From the NCBI RefSeq assembly GCF_027409185.1, contig NC_084463.1, positions 47,982,907-48,046,906 of the forward strand: DNA of 64,000 bases, written 5' to 3'. The DNA is from Cynocephalus volans (taxonomy: Eukaryota; Chordata; Mammalia; Dermoptera; Cynocephalidae). Below the pieces are notes generated by a model that did not search any database, had not been told where the DNA came from, and saw only the letters and a program-made list of their open reading frames with translations. Shown here piece after piece: positions 10,561 through 22,200 of this stretch; within the stretch, counting starts at the first letter, position 1, and each line of letters opens with the position of its first letter. Made by a program: the position numbers and the translations under genes.

Positions 10561-13500
10561 TTCAAGAAGGGTTTGTTTTAGCTGATGAAAATATACTTTG
10601 ACGTTATGCAGTAGAATCTTGCAGTATTTGGTCAGGCTAGAGATTCTATGAGTAGGAGCTACATGATGTTCTATTATTAGGGAGACATAGGCCTTTCTGT
10701 ATGAAAAAGCTTCTATTCAACTAGAAAACATTATGACTATTATGCGAACATTTTAATTTCCCTTTGAAGATGTCAATTGGATAAAACTTATCCGTAAGTA
10801 TTCAAAAGGCCCAGCATATGATGGAAATGCACCACCTGAGTTTTGTAATGCCTTACCAGAGTTTGACCAACCCAACACTGGTTATAGACCACTTTAGCAA
10901 ATTTTGAAATACTCAATTCATCATTTTCATATAATTTCTATCATTTTATTTAGCCCACAATGAATCATGGAGAGAAGAGTTTTTAATAATGGAAACGTTT
11001 AGGACTCAGGAAACACCAGGCAGCTATCTGGTCCCTCCATATGTCCACACTTAACATTAAATTTGCATTTTTAAATGCCAACTTTTCCCCCAATTCAAGC
11101 GCATGATTGTTTATTAAACAAGTTATCATAGATAATTTGACTTGAATCAATCTTATGGAGTTTATTTAAATCGCATATTTAACAATTTCCATATTAGCTG
11201 ACTTAGCATGGAAAAAGGTGAATACATTTTCTTTGTGTTCAATTAATTCTTGTTTTGCTGGATTTTAAACTAGCAGTTTTATAAACCAACCACTTTATTC
11301 AATAGAATTCTGGAAATTTTACTCAGTCCAATGGTATGATCTCAGTTATCACAAAACTGTAATTGTCAGAATCTTTTCAAAGAATCTTCTCAAGTATAAA
11401 ACATTTTTTATTTATAATTGTTTAAAGTAATTATCAGAAAAACACAAGACTAAAACAATTCATTGTCTGTGGATGGCAAGAGTTAAAATGGCCATGGTTA
11501 AAGATCCAGCGAGAGTTTGTTATAATGCAACTGACAAGGAAATTTCATTATTTCTGTAACATGCAATATTTTACAATAACTGAAATTAAGATATATAGTT
11601 ATACCAAGACTATCAAAATTCTAGAAATTTTCTACAATTCCTGATACACATATTAACAACATGACCATATACTATGACCTAAAAAGTGTTCTCCATTAAT
11701 TTTTACTTGACAAGCTTTCTACACAATTTAATATATCAAATAAGCCTAACTAAGTTTAACATTTTACTTTTTATAAGGAGAGAGAATAAATTATTTTAAG
11801 ATATTCTGGGGGAACATATGTACAGTCCCAAAGTGTATACAAGGTAAAGGTCTTAATTTAAAATTTGATTTCGGAAACTTGTGAAAAATGTTAAAGATTT
11901 TAAGACACTTGATTGAAATAAGATTATAAGTCACTATAGAAAAGTACTTATTGATTTAACAAGAGTAATAATTAAAAGACTTCAAATGCAAATACGGAAA
12001 GGCATATAAGTGTACAAAAACACACACACAAAAACAGTTCTTTTAATAGAGAGGGCTTGGTTTATCTAAGTAATCAAACATCTGATATATAAAAAACATA
12101 AATCACAGGAAATGATCTTGCTAAAAGTCAGAATTTTGTGTACTAGGCCAATAACTTAAAAGGTAAAGAAAAATGGTTCACAATTTCTTATTAAAAGCTG
12201 GCATACACTTCAAAAGAGCCTTGTTGTTGTAACAGACAGGACCATTGGTGTCCCTTTAATATTAATGCTCAGTTAAAAATTATAAATCAATTTCTTCAAA
12301 CCTTAGCCATCTGATTACATATAAAATTCATTTGTCAAGAGTCCTCTTCCACAAACCCTCTATAACTTTTTTACATACTTTCAGTATTTGTACTATTCTT
12401 TTTCTCATTGTGAAACATAGTTACTGTCAGACAAAAATTAGTATCTTTATTTCTAAACAAAACAAAACCCATTCTCATACCCTACAGCTTTTCTTACAAA
12501 AATCACAACTTACCTTTCTTGTATACCTGCATATATAGTTATTTAGCTTATTATTTCTAGTATATTAATTACACATATTAATTAAAATTCTTGACACTTA
12601 TTAATGTTAATTTCCATTAAAACTATGAAGCAAGCACTCATGAACTGTCTGTTACATACCAACATTCTTTAATTCACTACCATTTAACAATATCTAGAAG
12701 CATCTGCTTTCTCATACTGCAAGTTTTTAATGTAGCAAATTTTACTAACAGGCCCAACTATATTTTCCTCTTTGCAATAAAAAGCTGAAGAGAAAGCTAC
12801 TTTTATCTATATCTACTTAGTTTTTCTTCCTTCTTTCCTTCTAGTAGAACAAAATTGTACACAGATGTGGAAAGATTTTTATTAATATTTGTATTAAAAA
12901 TTCAATATTTTTCTTTTCCCAATTTTTAAGTATCTTTTTCTGATGATGATGACTCATCTCCCCTAAAGACACATCTTAAAGGGGTAGCTGCCGCATTCTA
13001 GAGAAGACAGAGTCCACAATTTATATCTCAGAGTCACTCGGTTAAGATTTTAGGCTTAGGTAAAGTTCCAGTTAAGGCAAGACGGCCAGGAACAGTATTT
13101 TAAACAAAGGTAGGGTATGTAATGTAGTTTCAAATCAATGCCTTCTCTATTTTCAGTGATTTAGTCCTTCCTTCTCTGATGCAGAGAGAAAGACACCCTT
13201 AAAAATATAGGTTTTCATTATAGATGTAAATTACTCTTACAAAAGAGTGTATAAATAACCAAATTAAAATAATACTTGTCAGAGGAGCATATTTTGAAGA
13301 CTAGTTTGGTTAGATTAGATGTTTACTAACCCAGGTTGTGTGTGTATGTATTTTATAACATGATTACTCAATTCAGGGTGGAGTCCATAGAAAAACAGAA
13401 AAAGTTTTGTTTTGTTTTGCTTTGTTCTGTTTATAACTGGACTTAACATAGATATTTCTAATCCTGCATTGTAGTCAGAGATGGATGTGTTCTTTTTCTT

Positions 13501-13890
13501 TCTTTCTTTCTTTCTTTTTTAACATTGAATAACAGACCAGTCAGTATTTTTTTTTCCTTCAAGAATGATTTTGGGGTCATACCAAAGATCATGGAAAGAC
13601 AACAATGATGAAAAAGGTGGGCAGAGTGTATAGTCAGCGGGGGTTCTAGAAGAGGGGTTTCTGTTGATTGAGAGGTTTTCATGAAAGTGAGACTGAACAG
13701 AGAAAACAGAGAGAACTAATTCTCATAAGTGTATGTGTTTACCTGAAAATGATCTAAATATCAATTAAAAAGATTCAAACACAGAGACATTCTGGGCTTA
13801 ATTCTTAACACCTATCAGAGGGAGGCTTTTTTGTTTTGCTTTTTGTTTTTGTTTTTTCCTGAGAGATTGTTTATTGTCCCTGTATTCAAG
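10561..13890. other. A+T-rich stretch without recognisable gene
   Basis: About 3.3 kb holds no coding frame I can identify. It may be the decayed internal region of an antisense class III ERV whose primer site lies at 14564-14585, since an ERV-L interior is several kb long. No clear gag or pol motif was seen to prove that. A TTTC-rich tract lies at about 13490-13518. Confidence 0.3.
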
Positions 13891-13899
13891 CCCATGAGG

Positions 13900-14563
13900 G
13901 TTTCCTTTAGTTTCAGCCAAAAAGACCACACCGTAGCAATACATTTTTCATGGCTAAGGCTGAACAATGAAGGCAGACATGTCAGAGCACAGGCTTTTTC
14001 ACTTTAGGGTCCCTCAGCTTTTGTTTAACTGTGAGAAGGTTTTCATAATTCCCTTAGCTGTTGTAGCCATAAAGACATGTACCTGTAAGCCTTTTAAAAG
14101 TAAATTCTCCATAGTGGCCACTGTAACTCTGTTACCTTTTCTAAGGTATATCCATTTCTCTAGAAAAGCACAGATATTGGGTTCATAGCTGTTATGCATA
14201 AAATTGGCTGGAGGTCCAAGTGGAGAATTTCTACACCCTTTGGATTCAGGTGAGCCCATGATTTTCTGTATTCTAGTAACTTTACCTACCAGATGTCTAC
14301 TACTGGGCATAATCCAGTTTTAAAAATCAGATACAATGCAATTCTGGGCCCACTCCAGTCAAAGAATTGCTCAAATTATGTCCTAGAGGTCAAAATGCAA
14401 ATTCACAGAGCTTGAATTCAAGAGGAAACTCATCCATGATCTCCAGTCTCCTTGAGAGAGTAATGGGTAAAATGAGCTTGGCAGATGCCTTTGTTTGGTT
14501 ACTTACTCCAGGTACCTTCGCTTGGTTACTAGGTACTAATGGAAATCATCAGATGTGTCATTT
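13900..14563 (-). mobile_element. Probable antisense ERV internal region next to primer site
   Basis: A minus-strand open frame of 98 codons at 14014-14310 ends within 300 bp of an antisense primer-binding site. Its position downstream of the primer site fits a decayed gag or leader region, but I do not recognise the peptide. The call rests on position only. Confidence 0.35.
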
Positions 14564-14870
14564 GGATTCCACTTCTAACACCAAACTGTTAAAAAAAACT
14601 TTCAACCATATAAATTTTACAGAGTTCACTTGAACAAAAAATGATCCATGGTCACGCAGCACTCAGACTAGAAGCAGTTCCACCAACCATCAATGTGAAC
14701 AGCAAATTTTAATAGGCCAGACACAGAATTAAAGTTGAGAGATTACCTGGCTGCAGCTAGGTGTCTGCCTTACTTGTGCATGATGTGATGAGTTAGCTGC
14801 CTGTGACTGGTTGAATTCTGGCTTTCTGTGATGGCTGAAACCTTGTGATTTGTTACAAATATATATATAT
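14564..14870 (-). mobile_element. Antisense ERV primer-binding site (14564-14585) and LTR
   Basis: The reverse complement of 14564-14585 reads TTTGGTGTTAGAAGTGGAAT..., matching the tRNA-Leu-type primer-binding site of ERV-L elements. The adjoining LTR (complement ending ...TTTTAACA at 14587) extends right to about 14870, with the boundary obscured by an (AT)n run. The sense-strand order is therefore LTR, primer site, interior to the left. Confidence 0.55.
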
Positions 14871-14881
14871 ATATATATATA
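14856..14881. repeat. (AT)n microsatellite
   Basis: About 12 AT dinucleotide units in a row. Confidence 0.95.
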
Positions 14882-15117
14882 CTTTTATGTTAAGGTTTTA
14901 TTTAATTATACACTGTGTTAGGGTGATATTTTTTATGTAGAAACTCAAAATATGGAGAAAGGCTCAGGTTATTGACCCCGTGATTGTTTAACACAATCAC
15001 AAGATTTAAAAAATGGGTCAATTACCTAAGAAACAGCAAGGGGACTTTTTTCTACTCATTACTCAAAATTTGGAAGTACAAAAATATTGATAAATGCAAG
15101 TTTATAAAAGAAATCTG

Positions 15118-16265
15118 AAGTGATTCCAAGATGGAAGACTGAGTAGCTTTGGGCCCTTATTCCCACAGGAAAACATAAAATGAACAATAATGAACCATAA
15201 TAATTTTGTATGAACTTTGGAAACAAGTTAAAAAGCCACAGCAGCCATACACTTAAAGAATAAAAGAATACACTTAAAATGGTAGAAAATACTTTTTTTT
15301 TTTTGCTTTCTCTTGTTGCAGCCCCTCACTAGACTGGTGTAGTGTGGCTCAGTTAGGGAAGAGCCACCTGATTCCTGTTTTTTTCCCATAGGATGGAAAG
15401 AATGTCACTTGCTTGCAATGTTCTGGCTAGTCTAAGGGCTTCCTGAAGGATTGCTCTCTGTTTCACCTGACTCACACTACCAACAGAAGTGGCAGCATAG
15501 TTCAAATGTCAGGTAGAAGGTCATTAAAAGAAGTGGTTGGTCAGGAACATGTGAGAGCTGCAGGAGAACTATAGACCTGTGGGAACCTGGGGGCAAGATA
15601 ATATGAGCAAAAAAACAACAAGAAAACACCTAAGGTTTTGAGACTCTTACGGAAATTAAGACATTTAACAGCAGCCATGCATAAAGGAGAATTAGAAAAA
15701 AAATGAATCTTAAAAACATTGTAAGAGGACCAAGTACTTCAACACCAGTCTAATTATTTAATGTCTTCTATTGCATAGAATTGTTCTGCGAAGTCTGATA
15801 GAGTTTAATGTTTTGTCAAGTGTCCAATTTTTAATAAACATGTACCAGAGAATAAGGATAACATAAGTCATTCCAAGCAAGCAAGTGAGCAAACAACCAA
15901 AATACTCCAGAAACTGACCCTAAAGGCAGGCTTCAGATTTGCTTGATGAGTTTTTCAAGCAACTCTCCTAAATATGCTCAATAAAACAAAAGAGAGCACA
16001 ACAGACAACCACATAAAATAACAAAAATGATGTATGAAGAAAATTAGAATATCAAAAAAAGATATAAATATTATCAAAATAACGAAAGAAATTCTGGAGC
16101 TGAAAACACAATAATAAAATTTAAAAATTCAGTAAAAGTGCTTTAAAAAAAAGACTCAAACCGACAGGAAAATAACCAGCAAAACTGAAGAAAAGCCATT
16201 TGAAATGATCAAAAAAGAAAAAAACAGCAATGAAAAAAGTGAACAAAACTTAAGGGACTTATGGG
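15118..16265 (+). mobile_element. Old L1-like 5' region/ORF1, sense
   Basis: The A-rich plus strand has L1 ORF1-type coding texture: 'GAAATTCTGGAGCTGAAAA' at about 16088 and 'GAAGAAAAGCCATTTGAA' near 16190. A more G+C-rich upstream part at 15305-15600 resembles an L1 5' UTR. No open ORF1 survives. It abuts an antisense L1 at about 16266. Confidence 0.55.
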
Positions 16266-18330
16266 AGTACATTTGGTAGTTTTAAGGTACACACATTTTA
16301 TCATGAATGGTTTTTCTAATTTCCTTTTTAGAATGTTAAGAAATAGTGGTTAAACATAAACTCATATTAGTGTGTTAATTTTGTACTATCTAATTTAGCT
16401 GAATTCGGTATGAATTCGCTCTTTAAAACAAAATGCTTAGGGTTTCCTTCATATAAGCTTATGTTATCTGCTAATAGACATAATTTTTTCTTCCCCATCT
16501 ACATGCTTTTTTCTATATGTGTGTGCAAGTGCTCTAGCTAAAATGTCCAGTACTGTGATTAACAGAAGTTTAAAAGTGGATATCCTTGTCCTGTTTTTGA
16601 TCTCAGAGAAAAACCTTGCAGTCTTTCACCTCTGAATATGTCAGCTGTGAGCTGTTTACATATGGCCTTCATCATATTGCAGTCATTTCCCCATATTTCT
16701 AATTGCCGAGTGCTATTGTAAAAGAAAGAAGTGCTAAAAGCTGTCAAATGTTTTCCTGTATCAAATGAAATAATTCTATGGTTTTATGCATTTATTGTTA
16801 CTGTGGTATATTACATTTATTAAATTTTGTGTGTTGGACCATTATTGTATTCCAGGAATAAAGCACAGTATTTTGTTTAATATAATGTTATCACTATTGA
16901 TATTACCTATATTATAACTGTATATATTCAGAATAAATTGACAGTATTATTATATTATAGAATAGCCCTCTTTATCTTCACTAACAATTTTTTTGTTTTA
17001 ACGTTTATTGTCTGATTTTAGTATAGCCACTGTGGCTTTCACATGTTTGCATTTGTGTATAAATACTTTTACATTTATCTTATTTGTGTCTTTGGATCCA
17101 ATGTGAGAGTCTTATAGAGTACAAGAGGATACTGCAAAGAGTTTGTGAAAAAATAGAATTAAAATATAATATGAATCTTTCCATGAAAGTTGTGCAGTAC
17201 CCTCATCTATTTTCATCTTGTTGTTATTGATGATACTGTTTTTCAGATTCAGTTAGACAATCTCTAACTTTTGAAAGGATTAACCAGTCCTTTCATGTCC
17301 AATGTTGATATTGATACAGTTGAATTTGCATCCGACATTTACTTTTTGTTTTTTATAGACCACATGCCCTTTAGGATATTTTATTCTTTTTCCTGCTTTC
17401 ATTTGCTTTAAGTGATTCTTTTTCATGTCGCATCTTAATATATTTAAAATTTACTTCTATACGTTTTCAGTTTTTTCTCACTGGTGTCTCTAGGAGTTAT
17501 CGTTTGCATTTAACTCATCAGAGTCTGCTTCAGAATTATTTTAAAACAGCTCTAATGAACTACAGAAATGTTATTTCTATATATCTCTATTTCTTTCCCC
17601 CAACTTCTTTAGTATTGTTATTTTATGTATATGTTACAAACTCAAAAATATAATGTTCTGACTTTCTCTATGGAATTATATTTATTTTTAAAAAGCTGAG
17701 AGTAGTTAGTTGATCAATTATATATTTACATTTTCCATGATAACCTTTTCATCTCTTATTCTTTTCATTTTTCCTGTGAATTCAAGTTATTATCTTTAGT
17801 GATTACCTTGACTCAATATAGCTTTGATTCTCCAGGTCCTGGTGTAGCTATTAGAAAATATATCTATATATTTATAGACCCAATTTTTTGGTTACATATA
17901 TATATTTTATGCAATTGCTTTTAAAAATAACTTATTAAAAATAAATATACATTCATACTGTCTTCTATAATTACAAAATTACTTTTATCAGTGCTCTTTC
18001 TCTTTTTCTGTGCCTTCAATTTACCCTCTGTTGTCACTGAGGGACTACACTTTAATATTTCTTATAAGGTAAGTGTGCTAGCAGCAAATTTTCTTTTTCT
18101 TTATCTGGGATTCTTTATTTTGCCTTTAGTTTTCTCATAATTAATTAATTAATTTAATTAATTTTGCTAGCTGACCAGAATGGGGATCTGAACCTTTGAC
18201 CTTGGTGTTATACCACCATGCTCTAACCAACTGAACTAACCAGCCAGTCATGCCTTTAATTTTGATATATAGCTTTGCTGGATACATAATTCTTGGTTAA
18301 AAGATATTTGTTTGTTTGTTTGTTTGTTTT
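16266..18330 (-). mobile_element. Old antisense L1 (ORF2 and inter-ORF region) carrying a SINE
   Basis: The complement reads as L1 ORF2 RT sequence (about 16540-16900; the minus frame at 16559-16747 gives an 'IKAIYKPTANI'-like block in degraded form). It continues through endonuclease sequence (16980-17120) into the inter-ORF/ORF1 3' region (18000-18300). It is interrupted by a tRNA-derived SINE at 18137-18250 with target-site duplication, and the L1 resumes after it. It is heavily mutated. Confidence 0.65.
18137..18250 (-). mobile_element. tRNA-Ile-like SINE, antisense
   Basis: The reverse complement is a tRNA-like body with a B-box (complement at 18184-18194, GGTTCAGATCC) and an A-box-like 'TTCAGTTGG' region, then an A/T-rich tail (TTAATT repeats on the plus strand). 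Its body resembles tRNA-Ile ('AGTTGGTTAGAGCATGGTG'). It is flanked by a 13-bp duplication with one mismatch, TGCCTTTAGTTTT (18121-18133) and TGCCTTTAATTTT (18251-18263), proving retroposition. tRNA-Ile-derived SINEs are known from colugos. Transcription, if any, would be by RNA polymerase III. Confidence 0.8.
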
Positions 18331-18331
18331 A
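18306..18331. repeat. (TTTG)n short tandem repeat
   Basis: About five or six TTTG units in a row. Confidence 0.85.
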
Positions 18332-19290
18332 ACACCGAATAAAAATAAGAAGAGGTTTTAAAGGACTTTCAAGAAGGCAAACAGATCCAAACCTAAGAAG
18401 TTTGCCTGGATTGAGCAATGAGGTCATAATGATAAAAGTTGATAGATTGTACTGGGTTGGAGATAGCTAGAAGAATTATACTTGAAGACAGAAGTCTGTG
18501 TGGTAGGTCTGAAGTCTGACTGAGTCCAAGTGGAGAAAATGTTAGGGGATCAGAGAAGACATGTGGTAAGTACATCAGGCTGAATGCAAACAGGCTGGGA
18601 GCTGGAGTACTGTTCTCAGTTTCATAGGTTTAGAAGACTAAAACTCACCACTGTAAAAACCACATATTTAATTAGAAAAGAGAAAATTGTGACAGATAAA
18701 ATGATGTGTGGTAAGGTTAGGGTTAATTACCACAAAAAATGTTGTTTATGGGTTGTCAGAGAAACAATAACTTTGGAAGTTGCTAAGGAGTGGGTGCTCT
18801 AATGCTGAGTGCATGAAATAAAACAGTCCCATGAGTAGAAGCTGCCGAGGAGACTGAGAATGAAAATGGCACAACACATCACCCCAGGACCTGATACTAA
18901 GTTAGATATATTTGGAAGGGCAATGTATATTCCAGACCTCAGTGCTGCTTAACATGGAGATGTTCTTTCTTCCTTCTATACGTGCAAGTGCCAAAATTGG
19001 CATACTGGTGGATAGTGAAAAGTATCCTGAATTCTGCTTTCCATGCCTGGTGCTCTAGCTTAGAGTTATGTCCTCTGGAAGACAGAGCACCTTATTTAAG
19101 TAGGTCTGCCAGAGGTGGCATTTTCTTAATTCCCGCCAAAGTGCTTATATTCTAGGTATAGCTTTAAAAGCCAGAAACCAATAGGAAACATGTATTAAGA
19201 CCAGCAGGAATTACTCAAAACATTGAGGGTATATTGAGAAATCTAAGAGACATTCTACTCATTTATGTTAGAATTATTGGTAAACAAGGG
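18332..19290. other. No gene recognised
   Basis: This looks like unique, A+T-rich DNA. No repeat family, splice-bounded exon or long frame that I can support was seen. Confidence 0.4.
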
Positions 19291-19299
19291 AATGTCCTG

Positions 19300-22200
19300 C
19301 CAACTGCCTGACCATGAGCCAAGGTGAGCACCATCCCACATGCCACTTCTGTGGGCCCAGACCCAAGCCTCAGAAAGGCCCACCCAAAGCCTGAGAAGGA
19401 GCCAAGGTGGTCTACCACAGCCACTGCCACATCTACTGCCACTGCAAGGATGGCTCACCACCAGAGTGGCAGCCAGTGCCAGCCTGCAGGGAGCCCACTG
19501 CACACTTGATTGCATTGAAACAGGAGTCACCAGTAGAACTTACAAATAGAGAAAGCCTTTCTCCTCATAGCCCAATCCAGAGTAATAGAGGAAACAAGTG
19601 CCCTACCAGATGACCAAACACTAATGAAAAAGTACTATAACTGAAAATGAACAAGAAGATATGACACCATCAAAGGAATACAGTAACTCTAAAATACAGA
19701 TCCCATAGAGCAAGAAACCCTAGAAATGTCTGAAAAGGAATTCTAGGCAGTGATCTTAAGATAACTCAAAGAGGTGAGAGAAGACTCAATTATGGAACAC
19801 AATAAAATAAGAAAAAGTATCCAGGATATGAAGGGGGAAATTTAAAAAGAGATTAATACCTTAAAAAATAATATAAAACTCCTAGAACTGAAGGATTCAC
19901 TCAGTGAAATAAAAAGCACAACAGACAGCTTGAGCAGCAGGTGAGAAGAAAGAATTTCAGATCTCAAAGATGGTATTTTTGAAATAACTTAGCCAGACAA
20001 AAAAAGGAAAAGAGAATTTTAAAAAAGAAAAAAATCTAAGAGAGCTAGCAAACAATCTCAAATGCACAAACATCTGAATCACTGGTATTCCAGAAGGGGA
20101 GGAAAAGGAAGTTACGCTGAATACCTAGTTAAGGAAAAATAATGGAAAGCATCCCAGGCATAGGGAGAGACACAGACTTTCATATCCAGGAAGCCCAAAG
20201 ATTGCCAAACATATTCAATCCAAAAAGATCCTCTCCAAGACACATTCTTGTCAAACTGGCAAAGCTCAAAGACAAAGAGAATTCTAAAAGCAGCAAGAAA
20301 AAAGCATCAAGCTAACCATAACGGAGCCCCATTAGACTAACAACAGACTTCTCAACTGAAACCTACATTCCAGAACAAAACAGGACGATAGATTCAAAAT
20401 ACTGAAAGAAAAAAATTGTCAGCTAAGAATTCTATACCCAGCAAGAGTAGTGTTGCAAAACAGGATCGCTCTAGACAGGCTTACCACTGCCCAAGTGGGC
20501 AGCTGTGCCATTATTAAGACAGAATGTTGTATGTATATTCCTGATTTCTCTTACACTATCTCCCTTGCTCTGAAAACCACGCATGCCAAAATTAAGGCTA
20601 TTGATGCTAGTGCCCAAGACCCTTTCTCAGATTGGTTTTTCTCACTTGGCTCACTCTGGGAAAAAAGTCATAATAAGAGTAGCGGTAGTGACAGGAGTGC
20701 TGTTGTTCAGTACTTGTGGGCTGTACTGCATTTATGGTATTTGGATGCAATGCACAATTCGCTACTCCACCCTAGGGGACATGCAGAAGATTAATGTGCT
20801 GTGAAGACTGAGAGTGGAACAGTCATATGTAGGAGTGGAATGTAGGGTGAATGCTAGACATAGCCCTATTCCCTCCTCCCCATACATACCAGAGTTCCTC
20901 CTTCCCCTGGGGAAACTACTCCTGGCCAAAGTAGTTATCTAGGGGAAGGCATGCATCCTTTAAGACAAACAGGGCTGGAGGGAGCAGGGAACCTAAGTAA
21001 ATGAACAAGCACTCTGGCGCCAGAAGAGTAGAGAGTAGGTTAACTTATCTACTCAGCCAGATTTCCCACACACTCTGAGTTACGTGAGTAAGATGAGAGT
21101 CTACATGTAAGTCCGAAAATAATTTTACCACTACTCTGATCTGTTCACTATATAACTGTTCTTATGTACCCCATAGCAGTGTGGATATCTGACTGACCCA
21201 CCACCATCAGTGACTCTCATAAATCTAATAAACCAATGTCTCTACCAGCTGGACCACCAGGAGTGTTCTTTGGAGTTGGCAAACACTACATAAGTGCCCT
21301 CTCACATAAGGCACTCCTGCATTAGAGTGGGTGACCTGAATACCCCTCTCTCAGCATTGGATGGACCATCCAATCAACATTGGATGTTGATTTTCCAAGC
21401 AAGAAATCAACTAAGAAACAAAGGATTTAAACACCTTAGACCAATTGGACCTGGAAGACATCTACAGACCATTTTATCCAACAACTACAGAATATATATT
21501 CTTCTTATCAGCTCATGGAACATTCTCAAGGATAGACCACAGGTGAGGTGACAAAGCAAGTCTCAGCAAATTTTTAAAAATCAAAATAATTCCAAGTATC
21601 TTTTCAAACAACAATGGACTAAATCTGGAAATCAATAACAAGTGAAACTCTGGAAACTATACAAGTGCAGGAAAACTAAACAACAGGCTCCTGAATGACC
21701 TATGAGCCCAAGAAAAAATTAAACAGGGAATCAAAAAGTTTCTTTAAACTAATAAAAATAAAGATATATCATACCAAAACCTGTGGGATCCTGCAAAAAG
21801 CCATACTAAGAGGGAAGTTTATTGCAATAAATGCTTGCATCAAAAGAATTTTTTTAAAAAATCAAGTAAATGACAGCACAGCACCTAGAAAAACAACAAT
21901 CCAATTCTCAAAGTAGTAGACAGAAATAATTAAGATCACAGGACAACTAAATGAAAAAGAAACTTCAAAAATGATACTAAAGATCAATGAAACCAAAAGT
22001 TGATTCTTGAGAAGATAAATAAAATAGAGAAACCATTAGCTAGATTAACAACAACAACAAAAAAGACCAAATAACACTAACCAGAGATGAAAAGGGAGAC
22101 ATCACAACCAGTACTACAGAAACAAGAAGAATCACTAGAGATTATTATAAACAACCATATGCCAACAAATAGGAAAACCTGGGGGAAGTGGATAACTTTC

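Noticed and set aside
20450..20804. Possible syncytin-like functional envelope gene
   Set aside because: Surface subunit and start are missing, the transmembrane part is frameshifted, and the piece is stuck in a dead L1.
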